Made by a program: the position numbers and the translations under genes
NCBI RefSeq assembly: GCF_900111145.1
Contig: NZ_FOIR01000001.1
Location: forward strand, 1,867,501 to 1,931,500
Reading direction: 5' to 3'
DNA from: Roseivirga pacifica
GTDB lineage: Bacteria; Bacteroidota; Bacteroidia; Cytophagales; Cyclobacteriaceae
DNA: 64,000 nucleotides
Notes under the pieces: generated by a model
Seen by the model: only the letters and a program-made list of their open reading frames with translations
Told to the model about the DNA's origin: nothing
Databases searched by the model: none
Part shown: in pieces, positions 16,114 through 25,181 of the stretch
How positions within the stretch are numbered: position 1 is the first letter of the stretch
How the letters are laid out: the number at the start of each line of letters is the position of its first letter

Positions 16114-17292
16114 CTAAAATGCTTTGTTCAATGCCTGGTCTATATCGGCAATAATGTCATCTACATGCTCTAAACCTGTCGATACCCTGATAAGTTCGGG
16201 TGTAATGTCAACTTTTTGACGCTCCTCTTCAGAAAGCTTAGCATGTGTAGTAGACCATGGATGCGTAACAATAGTGCGGCTGTCGCCCAAATTGGCGGTA
16301 AGCGAACACATTGCTATGTTATTTAAAAACTGTTTACCGTTTTCGGCCCCGCCTTTTATGCCGAATGAAACCATTCCGCCACCTGCTTTCATCTGCTTTT
16401 TGGCAACCTCATGCATTGGGTGCGAAGGTAGAAAAGGGTATTTCACCCAGGCGACACGTTCATGACCTTCTAAAAACTGAGCAAGTTTTAGTGCATTATC
16501 GCAATGCCTATCCATGCGCAGGCCTAACGTTTCTAAACTCTTCGAAATTACCCAGGCATTGAAAGGGGAGATGGCCGGTCCTGCACTGCGACTAAAGGCA
16601 TAAACCTCATCAATCAGGTCTTGGCGTCCTACTGTAACTCCGCCCATTACGCGGCCTTGCCCGTCCATAAACTTGGTAGCCGAATGAATAACCAAGTCGG
16701 CACCATATTTAATTGGCTGTTGCAGGTATGGTGTAGCAAAGCAGTTGTCTACAATCAGAATCAACTCGTTCTGCTTGGCGAACTTGCCCAGCCATGCCAA
16801 ATCAACCAAGTCGACACCAGGATTGGTGGGCGTTTCAACATAAAGCACTTTAGTGTTTGGTTGAATAGCCTCTTGCCAACTGGCAGGTGTTTTAATATCT
16901 ACATAAGTGGTTTCTATTTGCCACTTGGGGAAAATCTTTTGAAAAACGGTGTGTGTTGAACCGAAGATGGACCTACAGGAGACTACATGATCGCCAGCAC
17001 TTAAAAGTGCGGCAAAAGTTGAGAATATTGCAGACATGCCTGTGGCGAAAGCGTAACCGGCTTCGGCACCTTCCATAAGACAAACCTTATCTACCAGCTC
17101 CTGATAGTTGGGGTTGGTAAAGCGTGAGTAGATGTTTTTATCGTTTTCACCGGCAAATGCTGCACGCATTTCTTCTGCATCCTGATAAAGGAAGCTAGAG
17201 GTTAAATACAGTGGCGTAGCATGCTCCTGTGCTGAGGTGGTGGCAATCTGTGTGCGGATCGCCTGAGTTTCAAATTTCTTCTCCTGACTCAT
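16114..17292 (-). CDS. metZ: O-succinylhomoserine sulfhydrylase
   Basis: This PLP enzyme of about 392 residues, of the Cys/Met metabolism family, makes homocysteine from an activated homoserine ester and sulfide. Family marks are SRFTNPNYQELVDKVCLMEG, ATGMSAIF, VETPTNPGVDLVD, the PLP-lysine segment VIHSATKFMDGQGRVMGG, and SLTANLGDSRTIVTHPWSTT near the end. The DGQGRVMGG variant is characteristic of MetZ rather than cystathionine gamma-synthase. I place the start at ATG 17292 (MSQEKKFETQAIR); an alternative start seven codons upstream is less like the family. No SAM riboswitch was seen upstream. Confidence 0.92.
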   Translation of the reverse strand: MSQEKKFETQAIRTQIATTSAQEHATPLYLTSSFLYQDAEEMRAAFAGENDKNIYSRFTNPNYQELVDKVCLMEGAEAGYAFATGMSAIFSTFAALLSAGDHVVSCRSIFGSTHTVFQKIFPKWQIETTYVDIKTPASWQEAIQPNTKVLYVETPTNPGVDLVDLAWLGKFAKQNELILIVDNCFATPYLQQPIKYGADLVIHSATKFMDGQGRVMGGVTVGRQDLIDEVYAFSRSAGPAISPFNAWVISKSLETLGLRMDRHCDNALKLAQFLEGHERVAWVKYPFLPSHPMHEVAKKQMKAGGGMVSFGIKGGAENGKQFLNNIAMCSLTANLGDSRTIVTHPWSTTHAKLSEEERQKVDITPELIRVSTGLEHVDDIIADIDQALNKAF

Positions 17293-17364
17293 AAATCTGC
17301 TTAAGGATTCCAAAGTTAATTCACTTTCGTTTGAAAGCTAATTTTGACCAAGATAAGAGAGGGG

Positions 17365-17476
17365 AGACAGCCTGCCTACAAATGTTGCGGCAGGTAAAAG
17401 TCGGAAGCGAGAAGCTGGAAGCTAATTCGAAGAAGCTAAAAACCAAATCATTGGCATCCCTTCAGGGACTGAGGGT
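17365..17476. repeat. Intergenic repeat, copy 1 (heptamer array between two hairpins)
   Basis: The element starts GACAGCCTGCCTACA, contains CCTGCC/GGCAGG arms with TTGCGGCAGGTAAAAG, then imperfect 7-bp units (aagtcgg, aagcgag, aagctgg, aagctaa ...), and ends GGCATCCCTTCAGGGACTGA with TCCCT/AGGGA arms. A second copy lies at 41149-41256. The rest of the 17313-17650 gap holds another AGAAGTCGGAAG and imperfect CCTAAGTAGG/CCTACTTGGG pairing, and no gene. Confidence 0.7.
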
Positions 17477-17650
17477 AAGTCAGAAGTCGGAAGATTGTTC
17501 ACCCCTAAGTAGGGTTGAGCGTTTGGGCTTCACCTACTTGGGATACTTTTTGACGCCTTGGTGACAGTTTTGACGAGAATCTTACAGGCTTTAGCCGTAT
17601 AGATAAGGTGTGCTTTTAAAAACCCTAGATAACCGTTAACTAGCATTATC

Positions 17651-18439
17651 ATGAAGAAGATAGCAATAATTTTACTGAGCGCCTTTTGCCTTGCCTGTGG
17701 GGGCGCGAAAAAAGAACAAGTTGAGGAACCGAAGGCTGAAGCACCTTCTAAAACGGATCATCATTCCGCTTCAATCACCAAGGTGTTCGAGGCGCATGGC
17801 GGTTACGATACTTGGACTAGCCTTAAGCAACTTTCTTATGAAAATGGAGGAAGCAAAACGCTGGTTGAGTTGCAGAATAGGTATACGCGCATTGAGTCAG
17901 AAAGCCAAACTGTCGGTTTTGATGGCGAGAACGTATGGGTGAATCCGCCAAGCGAAAAAGCTGACGGACAGAGAATGCGATACAATTTAATGTTCTATTT
18001 CTATGCATTTCCATTTGTTGTGGGCGACCCAGGTGTTTTCTATGAAGATATTGAGCCAATTGAGCTTCAAGGGAAGGCTTATAATGCGGTGAAAATTAGT
18101 TACGGAAATGGTGTTGGCGATTCTCCCAAGGATAACTACATCATTCTTTCGGACCCTAAAACCAACCAAATGCAATGGCTAATGTATACCGCTACGTTTG
18201 GTGGCGATGAATCAAGCGATAGATTCAGCCTAATAAAATATGAAGGATGGAATGAGCTGGGAGGTGTTTTGCTACCAAGTTCATTGCAGTGGTATCAGTA
18301 CAGCGATGGCGTGGTTGGTGAACCTCGTGGTGGAGCTAGGTTGTTTGAAAATATTCAGGTTTCTACTGAGTATCCTGCCATGAGCAACTTTGAAATGCCT
18401 GAGGGTGCTCAGGTGGCTAAATTGCCAGAAGAGAAGTAA
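17651..18439 (+). CDS. DUF6503-like lipoprotein
   Basis: The 262-residue lipoprotein has its lipobox at LSAFCLACGG (Cys near residue 16). The mature part carries KVFEAHGGYDTWTSLKQLSY and later FDGENVWVNPP, FYFYAFPFVVGDPG and YEGWNELGGVLLPSSLQWY. This follows the Bacteroidota DUF6503 pattern, in which an AHGG..W motif is followed by a beta-rich fold similar to outer-membrane lipoprotein carriers such as LolA. A lipid- or lipoprotein-binding periplasmic role is only inference. It is monocistronic and ends in a strong terminator. Confidence 0.78.
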   Translation: MKKIAIILLSAFCLACGGAKKEQVEEPKAEAPSKTDHHSASITKVFEAHGGYDTWTSLKQLSYENGGSKTLVELQNRYTRIESESQTVGFDGENVWVNPPSEKADGQRMRYNLMFYFYAFPFVVGDPGVFYEDIEPIELQGKAYNAVKISYGNGVGDSPKDNYIILSDPKTNQMQWLMYTATFGGDESSDRFSLIKYEGWNELGGVLLPSSLQWYQYSDGVVGEPRGGARLFENIQVSTEYPAMSNFEMPEGAQVAKLPEEK

Positions 18440-18444
18440 TTATT

Positions 18445-18487
18445 AACTCAAGGCCTCACGCTCACTCAAGGTGAGGTCTTGAGTTTT
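18445..18487 (+). terminator. Strong rho-independent terminator
   Basis: ACTCAAGGCCTCAC (18446-18459) and GTGAGGTCTTGAGT (18471-18484) form a 14-bp stem with one G-U pair, followed by TTTT. It begins six nucleotides after the DUF6503-like stop. The remaining gap to 18763 is A/T-rich, with no recognised gene; it should contain the promoter of the next operon. Confidence 0.85.
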
Positions 18488-18763
18488 CAATTAGCAGCTT
18501 AGAAATTGCCAGCAGGCTGACCAGTTGATTCCACTTTTTACAATTCGTGTCTTTTGTTGAGCTACTTCATCAACAGCTTATGTTGGTTGAGGTATTCACA
18601 TATTTTTATCACCAGTAGACACGGTTTCACTTTTCATTTTGACTTAAATTTTCTCTATTCGAGATTATTTTTTGCAAGCGTATCCTTTTGCAGTCAATTT
18701 TACGTTTAAGCTGTGTTTGGAACGCATATTGCGTAGCAGAACATCGATTAAATAACTATCAAA

Positions 18764-19258
18764 ATGAAAGTAACTCCTAGTCAGACGAAAACCGTACTTA
18801 AATCGGCCCTGCTCTTTAGCTTGATGCTGATTTTCTTTGCGTCATGTAAAAGCCAGAAGGCAGTGCTTGACACAGAACCAGAACAACCAGAAGTAGTAGA
18901 ACCAGAACCGGAGCCGGAACCACAACCAGAGCCGGAAGAACCAAAAGATGTTCGAACTGCTCCTGAACCAACCCTAGACAATAAGCTTAACAATTATTTT
19001 GCGGCAATTGCTGGCGCAAGCTCTACAAGCACTGCCAACAGCAATATTCAGGAGGCTTTAAGACTATTTGATGATGGTGGCGCACCAGTACTCATTATTA
19101 TTTATGCGGCCGATGGAACCGAGGATTATGATGAGCCAACGGACATCACCAAGTACCTTAATTACATAAAGGACACTGGCAACAATGTGCACCGTGTAAA
19201 AGAGGTGGTTAAAGCCCCAAATGGCAAAATCAAAGAGTTGGTATTAGTTAAAAAGTAA
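18764..19258 (+). CDS. Envelope lipoprotein, first gene of the LRR operon
   Basis: The 164-residue lipoprotein has a long N-region and lipobox IFFASCKSQ (Cys near residue 28). An acidic Glu-Pro stretch (residues about 38-66) would act as a spacer. The C-terminal domain runs LDNKLNNYFAAIAGASS, IQEALRLFDDGG, DITKYLNYIKD and GKIKELVLVKK. The order 'YF..l.., helix ending in LF, D(I/V)..YL..I, terminal strand' recurs in the second and fourth genes of this operon. I know no described family. The next gene starts 7 nt later. Confidence 0.72.
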   Translation: MKVTPSQTKTVLKSALLFSLMLIFFASCKSQKAVLDTEPEQPEVVEPEPEPEPQPEPEEPKDVRTAPEPTLDNKLNNYFAAIAGASSTSTANSNIQEALRLFDDGGAPVLIIIYAADGTEDYDEPTDITKYLNYIKDTGNNVHRVKEVVKAPNGKIKELVLVKK

Positions 19259-19265
19259 GAAGAAG

Positions 19266-19847
19266 ATGAGAAGCAATATTCTAAAATATACACTCGTAAC
19301 ACTTTTTGTGGTAATGGGTAGCGTAAATGCCCTTGCGCAAAATGCTGTTGACCCGAATAGAGAAAAAGCCATTGATTCACTCGCGCTTGAAAAAGTAAGA
19401 GACCTTGGTAAATACATTCGCATTATTGGTAATAAAGAAACGCCTTATTCTGAGTCTACCAGAGTAATGGACAGGGCTGAAGAGCTTTTTGCTCCTGATA
19501 GCGAAATGGGTGTTTCATCGCTTGCGCGCGAAGAGATTGAATACTATAAAGTGCGTGAGTATTTTCAGCGATTGAGAGCCCTTAACTACGATAAGGTGAC
19601 CATCGAATGGTATGATATCCACTATATCTCTGACCTTGAGCGCCAGCCTGACGGCCGTTACGTTGGTGTGGTAACCATTTACCAAAAGTTTGAAGGTAGA
19701 AGTGGCGACCAATTGAGCTATAAGGATACAACCAAAAAAGACATTACTATTTACGTAGAGAAAAAGGAGACACAAATTGCAGGTAGAACCATTGAGTTCT
19801 GGGATGTGATTTTAGGCGATATTCGCGTGTCTGAAACATCTATATGA
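19266..19847 (+). CDS. Periplasmic protein of the LRR operon (shared N-domain)
   Basis: The 193-residue exported protein has a signal peptide ending near NALAQNAV. Its mature region, VRDLGKYIRIIGNKETPY ... RAEELFAPD ... YYKVREYFQRLRALNY ... VTIEWYDIHYISDL, aligns by eye with residues about 30-165 of the leucine-rich-repeat protein two genes downstream. The C-terminal KKDITIYVEKKE and FWDVILGDIRV finish a beta-rich domain. The function is unknown. Its stop overlaps the next start (ATGA), which indicates translational coupling. Confidence 0.75.
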   Translation: MRSNILKYTLVTLFVVMGSVNALAQNAVDPNREKAIDSLALEKVRDLGKYIRIIGNKETPYSESTRVMDRAEELFAPDSEMGVSSLAREEIEYYKVREYFQRLRALNYDKVTIEWYDIHYISDLERQPDGRYVGVVTIYQKFEGRSGDQLSYKDTTKKDITIYVEKKETQIAGRTIEFWDVILGDIRVSETSI

Positions 19848-20677
19848 GCAGATTAACCCTTTTAACTTCTTTATTATTCATCTTCTTTTTCCAAGGTGTT
19901 CAGGCACAGATAGTGTCTGAAGATGAGGAGATTGAAAGACAATTATTGGCGAGCACAAAGCAGCTCAACCAGTTTTTCAATCGCTTTAATGGCGAAGAAG
20001 ACACCAAAGGCCGAAAGTTCGAACCAGACGATAGGCAATATAGAAGTGAGCGTATTAGGAAAAGATACTTGAGCATTCTCTTCGATGAGGAGAATGCCGA
20101 GTTTTCCGAAGACTTACTGAAAACATTTATCGAGCAGGTAACCGATAAGGACAATCCGCAGTTTTTGAGCCTAAGGAGTCCGGAGTGGTTTGCCGTGGTA
20201 AATACCACCTTTAAGTATAAAGGAAAGGAAGAGCCACTTACGCTTTACATGCAAATTCAGCAAGAAGGTTTGGGCTACGAATGGGTAATTAGTGACTTGG
20301 TTTTTGAACCATACAATACGCTTTTTGATAAGCAAAGAGGCGAAACCAAAGAGTTTTTACACCCAATGAGTCATGAGCTGGACTTTATGAATTTGCGCAA
20401 AGCATTGGTTAAGGGCGGAAGCCCAGAATCATATACTTTGGCCGATTTTAAACCCGATTTGTTAACGGTGTTTCTCTACGAAGTGAAAATGGGTTTACTG
20501 GAATTTCAGACTGTAAACCGACTTAACTTCCACTTCTTTAGTATCGATGGCTGGTATTTTCAGCTTAACAACTTTAACCGACCAGGCTATAACACCGGTT
20601 GGCTAATATCTGATTTGGCACAAGTGAACGATTCACAGAAAGAAGCCTTATTGAAAATTATCTATGACAAAAAGTAA
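19844..20677 (+). CDS. Periplasmic protein of the LRR operon
   Basis: The 277-residue exported protein has a signal peptide ending near FQGVQAQIV. The N-terminal part, LASTKQLNQFFNRFNGEED ... RYLSILFDEEN, has the same outline as the flanking genes. The second half (KEFLHPMSHELDFMNLRKAL, FLYEVKMGLLEFQTVNRLNF, DGWYFQLNNFNRPGYNTGWL) is specific and aromatic-rich. No known family is recognised. The start overlaps the previous gene by four bases and the stop overlaps the LRR gene by 14, so all four products should be made together. Confidence 0.75.
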   Translation: MSRLTLLTSLLFIFFFQGVQAQIVSEDEEIERQLLASTKQLNQFFNRFNGEEDTKGRKFEPDDRQYRSERIRKRYLSILFDEENAEFSEDLLKTFIEQVTDKDNPQFLSLRSPEWFAVVNTTFKYKGKEEPLTLYMQIQQEGLGYEWVISDLVFEPYNTLFDKQRGETKEFLHPMSHELDFMNLRKALVKGGSPESYTLADFKPDLLTVFLYEVKMGLLEFQTVNRLNFHFFSIDGWYFQLNNFNRPGYNTGWLISDLAQVNDSQKEALLKIIYDKK

Positions 20678-23078
20678 GTTTATATATGCTTTTGTTGCCC
20701 TCCTGTTTTCGTTTTCCACTTTGGGGCAGGAGGTCGATACTGAGGCCGATCCGTATGTAGGTCAGGCCGAGGGTATGGTGCAAACCCTATCTTATTATTT
20801 CAATTTACTTGGGGCGGAAAAAACCTCACTTGCCGAAAGAGAGATCATTATTAATAACAGTTATAAAAAACTGTTTTTGAATGAGAAAGTGCAGGTAGAA
20901 GACGATTTACAAGACGACCGCTCGACTGTTATCTACAAAGATGTTCAGGCCTATTTAAAGGATATAGACTTTTTCTTTACTGAAGCCGCATTTGGGTTTG
21001 AAATTGAAAAAATTGAACGCCTGATAAAGGAGGATGAAACGCCTTATTATAAGGTAGAATTACTGCGAAACCTCAAAGGTGCAAGTGTTGCAGGCGATTC
21101 CATTAACTCTACGAAAAAGCGCTACATAGAATTCAACTTTGATAAGAATGATGAGCTGAAGATTGCGAGTATTTACACCAATAAGGTGAGCCGCGATAAA
21201 CAACTGAGAGAATGGTGGAACGGCCTGACCTTGGAGTGGCGAAACATCTTTCAAGATAAAATTGGAGTGTATTTCGATAGCCTTTCCAATGTAGAATTGC
21301 TGAGCGTGGTGTCTATAGATTCGCTAGACTTATCTGGCAATGACCTGATTCGTGATATTGATCCGATTTATCAGCTAACTGAATTAAAATATTTGAAGCT
21401 CAGTGACACCTTTGTGAGTGACTTGAAGCCTTTGCTTTCGATTAATAAGCTCCAATCACTAGACCTTTCGCAGTCTGCTGTGGAAGACTTAGAATACCTT
21501 AAATACCATACTGATATTCGGTCACTCAACTTGAGCAGTAGCCCCATCGATACATTTGATGTACTGGCAGCGTTCGGTAAGCTGCAAAAGCTGAGGTTGG
21601 ATGGTGCTGCCCAGGTAAACCTTCAGTTTGTAAATAGTCTTAAGAGTATTGAATGGCTTTCTTTAGCCGATGGTCAAGGGCTTGATAGCATCAACTTTCA
21701 GCAGTTAAGAAACCTAAAGCACTTAGATGTGAGCGGTTCAGACCTAGATTCAATTGCGCCTTTACAGCGCATTGAAGAACTGAATATTTCTGATACTGGA
21801 ATTAAAGACCTTGAATTTTTAAGAGGGGCAACGGCACTGAAAGTGCTTTACCTTAACAATACAGAGGTAAGTTCATTGGATGCTATTAGTGCGCTCAATT
21901 CATTGGAGCGGGTTTATGCAAATGGTACCCGACTCGATGATGCGGCTATTGCGAGTTTCGCGGCTAAAAACGATGCCTTACTTGTAACTAATGCTGCCCA
22001 GTTGAAAGAATGGTGGAACGGCATGCCGATGAATTTGAGAAATGCCCTAAGCGAGTATGTTAGCAGTTCGCCAACTCCTGAAGAGCTTTCGCAACTTATT
22101 AGGGCTGAAGCGCTCGATTTGACAAATATCAACTTGATTGATATTACACCGCTGAGCCGTTTTCAGAATCTGAAATCGCTAACACTCGATAAAAACCCTG
22201 TGGTGAATTTACCGAAATCGGCACTATCTGCTGAGTTAGAGAAACTCTCCATTAACGAAACCAAAGTACGCGACCTAAGTCCGCTTGGTGATCATCCTAA
22301 CTTAAGGGTGATTTACGCTAAAAACACCCTTGTTCGAAATATTGAGGTATTGGCTGGAATGCCTGCCTTAGCTGAATTGGATGTAGACAATACCAATGTA
22401 GAAGAAGCCACAGTGGCTGCTTTGCTAGATAAAAAGGAGCAGGTGAAAGTGCGTTTTATGACAGAGCAGCTTGAGACTTGGTGGGCGGGTGTTAGCCAAG
22501 AATTGAAGGATAAACTGTTGCAAACAATCAACAAGTCGGGCAGGGTGAATTCGGATGATTTGCATGCGCTGGTGGCCAGTAAGCGACTAGAGTTTGTGGG
22601 CAGCGGATTTAACCGACAAACCACTACTGCGATCAAGCGATTCTATCGTTTAGAGGAGTTGAAAGTGCAGCGAGCTGGTTTAAGCGGGCTGCAATTATTA
22701 CCTGTAATCGATGAGTTGAAATCGCTCGAGTTGCTTGAAATGCCAATTGCTGATTTGAACACGCTCCAGCAGCGCTACCCTAAGCTAGAGCGCTTGGTTT
22801 TGACCAATACTGCGGTGGAAGATTTACGTCCTTTAGAGGGACTGATCACGCTTCAAGAACTTAACTTTTCGGGTACAAATGTTAAAAGAATGCGTGGACT
22901 AGAAGAGTTGACTGAGTTGCGATACATCGACTGCTCCAATACGAGTGTTTTTCGCTTGGATAGACTCAGCGAACTAAAGAAGTTAGAGCGAATTACTTGT
23001 TTTAATACAGGGCTTCGTCAAAATGATATTGATAAGCTACTGGAATATCTCCCAGATTTAGAAGTAGTTTATTACTGA
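20664..23078 (+). CDS. Large exported leucine-rich-repeat protein with three WW-G superunits
   Basis: The 804-residue protein has a signal peptide (cleavage near LGQEVD) and an N-terminal domain (residues about 25-175) like the product of the second operon gene. The rest is leucine-rich repeats of about 21-23 residues with the pattern LxxLxLxxTxVxDLxPL, as in internalin-like LRRs. Three spacer modules interrupt them: QLREWWNGLTLEWRNIF (WW at 184-185), QLKEWWNGMPMNLRNAL (450-451) and QLETWWAGVSQELKDKL (606-607). Each is followed by LRRs, so the protein is a triplication of a larger unit. It has no sorting domain or membrane anchor and is likely periplasmic, binding a partner protein. Confidence 0.82.
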   Translation: MTKSKFIYAFVALLFSFSTLGQEVDTEADPYVGQAEGMVQTLSYYFNLLGAEKTSLAEREIIINNSYKKLFLNEKVQVEDDLQDDRSTVIYKDVQAYLKDIDFFFTEAAFGFEIEKIERLIKEDETPYYKVELLRNLKGASVAGDSINSTKKRYIEFNFDKNDELKIASIYTNKVSRDKQLREWWNGLTLEWRNIFQDKIGVYFDSLSNVELLSVVSIDSLDLSGNDLIRDIDPIYQLTELKYLKLSDTFVSDLKPLLSINKLQSLDLSQSAVEDLEYLKYHTDIRSLNLSSSPIDTFDVLAAFGKLQKLRLDGAAQVNLQFVNSLKSIEWLSLADGQGLDSINFQQLRNLKHLDVSGSDLDSIAPLQRIEELNISDTGIKDLEFLRGATALKVLYLNNTEVSSLDAISALNSLERVYANGTRLDDAAIASFAAKNDALLVTNAAQLKEWWNGMPMNLRNALSEYVSSSPTPEELSQLIRAEALDLTNINLIDITPLSRFQNLKSLTLDKNPVVNLPKSALSAELEKLSINETKVRDLSPLGDHPNLRVIYAKNTLVRNIEVLAGMPALAELDVDNTNVEEATVAALLDKKEQVKVRFMTEQLETWWAGVSQELKDKLLQTINKSGRVNSDDLHALVASKRLEFVGSGFNRQTTTAIKRFYRLEELKVQRAGLSGLQLLPVIDELKSLELLEMPIADLNTLQQRYPKLERLVLTNTAVEDLRPLEGLITLQELNFSGTNVKRMRGLEELTELRYIDCSNTSVFRLDRLSELKKLERITCFNTGLRQNDIDKLLEYLPDLEVVYY

Positions 23079-23082
23079 TACG

Positions 23083-23116
23083 AAAAGGGGCGACCAATTG
23101 CTGGTCGCCCCTTTTT
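23083..23116. terminator. Bidirectional terminator between LRR operon and fabF
   Basis: GGGGCGACCA (23087-23096) and TGGTCGCCCC (23102-23111) form a perfect 10-bp stem. It has AAAA before and TTTTT after, so it serves both convergent transcripts. Confidence 0.9.
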
Positions 23117-23135
23117 CTTTGGTTTAAAGTAGGTA

Positions 23136-24380
23136 TTATGCCTCGTATCCCTTAAAGATTGCGGTGGCGATATGTCCACCAAACCCAAAGGTGTTACTCA
23201 TGGCATATCTTATGTCATGCTTTTGCGCTTTACCAAGTGTTAAGTCAAACTTGTCAGCCCAATCTTCATCAACTTCTTTAGTGTTAATAGTAGGTGGCAC
23301 CACGCCTTCTTCAATAGCTTTGATACAGGCAATGGCTTCAATGGCTCCTGCAGCGCCTAATAAGTGCCCTGTCATAGATTTTGTAGCCGATAGTTTAAGC
23401 TTTGGATTGATTCCGAAAACGCGTTCTACCGCAATCAACTCGCTCTGATCACCTATAGGGGTGGAGGTGGCGTGCATGTTAATATGGTCAATGTCGGCCG
23501 CTGTTATATTGGCATCGTCTAGCGCCTCGTTCATGCCTAAAAAAGCACCTTCTCCTTCAGGGTGAGTACCTGTAAGGTGGTAGGCATCTGCTGCCATTCC
23601 GCCACCAGCTACTTCTGCAATAATGTTTGCTCCTCGCGCTATTGCATGCTCATATTCTTCTAGAACCAAAGCGCCAGCACCTTCGCCCATCACAAACCCA
23701 TCGCGGGTTTTATCAAATGGCCTTGATGCCGTAGAAGCCTCATCGTTATTGGTGCTTAGTGCCCTGGATGCGTTAAATCCGCCAAGTCCGGCCACGGTAA
23801 TCGGAGCCTCAGATCCACCAGTGATAATCATGTTTGCTTTGCCCCAGCGAATGTAGTTGAACGCATCGATAATCGCAGTGGTGGAGGTGGCGCATGCTGA
23901 AATACAGGTGAAGTTAATGCCTCGTAAACCGTACTTCATAGAGATAACTCCAGAAGCTATGTCGGCAATTATTTTGGGAATGAAGAAAGGGTTGAAGCGC
24001 GGGTTTTCATCTCGCTTAGTATAGTCAATCATTTCTTCAGAAAATGTTTCAATACCACCATTTCCCGAACCCCAGATCACGCCAATTTTGTTCCTGTTTA
24101 GGCTTTCAAAGTCAATTCCAGCATGTTTAACAGCTTCTTCAGCGGCTACCAATGCATAGGAGGTAAACCTATCATATTTGCGCGACTCGCTACGCGGAAT
24201 GTGGTCATCTATGTTGAAGTCTTTCAACTCGCATGCAAAATGCGTTTTAAATTTACTTGTGTCGAAACGGGTAATTGGGCCTGAGCCACTTACTCCAGAC
24301 TTCAGGTTGTTCCAATAGTCATTTAGGTTATTTCCAATTGGAGTAAGTGCTCCAATACCTGTGATTACAACTCTTTTCAT
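23136..24380 (-). CDS. fabF: 3-oxoacyl-[acyl-carrier-protein] synthase II
   Basis: The 414-residue condensing enzyme extends acyl-ACP in fatty-acid synthesis. The Cys-His-His active site is complete: Cys in ISACATST, His in HATSTPIGD and His in SMTGHLLGAAG. The N-terminal RVVITGIGALTPIG and terminal MSNTFGFGGH are typical. No acpP or rnc is adjacent, whereas the housekeeping fabF copy in this phylum usually has them. The gene is translationally coupled to a TetR repressor (shared base at 24380), so this is probably a regulated accessory copy, perhaps tuning unsaturated or branched acyl chains. Confidence 0.93.
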   Translation of the reverse strand: MKRVVITGIGALTPIGNNLNDYWNNLKSGVSGSGPITRFDTSKFKTHFACELKDFNIDDHIPRSESRKYDRFTSYALVAAEEAVKHAGIDFESLNRNKIGVIWGSGNGGIETFSEEMIDYTKRDENPRFNPFFIPKIIADIASGVISMKYGLRGINFTCISACATSTTAIIDAFNYIRWGKANMIITGGSEAPITVAGLGGFNASRALSTNNDEASTASRPFDKTRDGFVMGEGAGALVLEEYEHAIARGANIIAEVAGGGMAADAYHLTGTHPEGEGAFLGMNEALDDANITAADIDHINMHATSTPIGDQSELIAVERVFGINPKLKLSATKSMTGHLLGAAGAIEAIACIKAIEEGVVPPTINTKEVDEDWADKFDLTLGKAQKHDIRYAMSNTFGFGGHIATAIFKGYEA

Positions 24381-24970
24381 TATTTCAATTCCTTTTCAAT
24401 AATAGTTTTCAAATGATTTAGTGTTTTGGGAAAGCTGTCCATGTCTTGCGTGCTTTTGGCTACCAAAATGGCACCTTCAATTCCCCCAATTATTAATCTG
24501 GCAATACTGGTGGGGTTGGCTGTTCGGCTAAACTCACCAGTGGTTTGTCCTTCTCTAATTACACCCTCCATTTCTTTCTGCCAGTTTTCAAAAGTGCTTC
24601 GGGTTCTTTGTTTTAGCAAAGGGTAGCCGTCATCTGCTTCAACAGCACTGTTCATAAGGGCGCAGCCACCGTTCGCGTAAACAAAGGGAAAGCCCTCTTC
24701 ATAAAAAGCAAAAACCATTTCTAGTTTATGCCATGCATTGCCTTGTGTGGCAATGGCTTTATAAAGGCCTTTTTGAAAGAACTTTAAGTTATGATCAAAG
24801 CATGCTTCGGCCAAAGTGTCTTTGTCTTGGAAGTTGCCATAAACTGCGCCTTTGGTTAGGCCTGTAGCTTTGGTAATGTCGCTCAGGGATGTACCATAGG
24901 CGCCTTTCTTGTTAAAGATATGGGCTACTTTTTCAATAATAAACCGTTTGGTATGCTCTGATTTTGTCAT
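24380..24970 (-). CDS. TetR-family transcriptional regulator controlling fabF
   Basis: The 196-residue repressor has an N-terminal TetR helix-turn-helix (residues about 9-55; GAYGTSLSDITKATGLTKGAVYGNF) and a C-terminal ligand domain with the TetR_C pattern (GCALMNSAVEADDGYPLLKQ, IIGGIEGAILVAKST). It is closest to YcdC/AcrR-like Bacteroidota regulators. It precedes fabF with a one-base overlap and has a perfect 16-bp palindrome 14 nt upstream of its start, so autoregulation of both genes is likely. The ligand could be an acyl-CoA or a fatty acid, which is inference. Confidence 0.9.
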   Translation of the reverse strand: MTKSEHTKRFIIEKVAHIFNKKGAYGTSLSDITKATGLTKGAVYGNFQDKDTLAEACFDHNLKFFQKGLYKAIATQGNAWHKLEMVFAFYEEGFPFVYANGGCALMNSAVEADDGYPLLKQRTRSTFENWQKEMEGVIREGQTTGEFSRTANPTSIARLIIGGIEGAILVAKSTQDMDSFPKTLNHLKTIIEKELK

Positions 24971-24983
24971 GGTATATCAAATA

Positions 24984-24999
24984 TATACCAATTGGTATA
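24984..24999. promoter_or_regulatory. Probable TetR operator (perfect 16-bp palindrome)
   Basis: TATACCAATTGGTATA is fully self-complementary. A second, partly overlapping pair (GGTATAT..ATATACC, 24971-24989) lies between it and the TetR start codon. The location and size fit an autoregulatory TetR site covering the promoter. Confidence 0.7.
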
Positions 25000-25181
25000 A
25001 AATTCAAATCGTATTTGCAGTCAATCGGTAATGGGTAAAAAGTGTGTATGCTGTTAGGGCTGCTTTCTAAATGAAAGGAAAGTGACTTTCACTTTGAGGT
25101 ACTTTTCGTCTGTATTTACATTTTTTGGCTTGATTAAATCAGTTTTATTCAGTCTATTGAGGCATCAAAAACTGCCGAAAT

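Noticed and set aside
17293-17400. SAM riboswitch ahead of metZ
   Set aside because: The region upstream of the start is short and lacks the SAM-riboswitch core; instead it holds the dispersed repeat.
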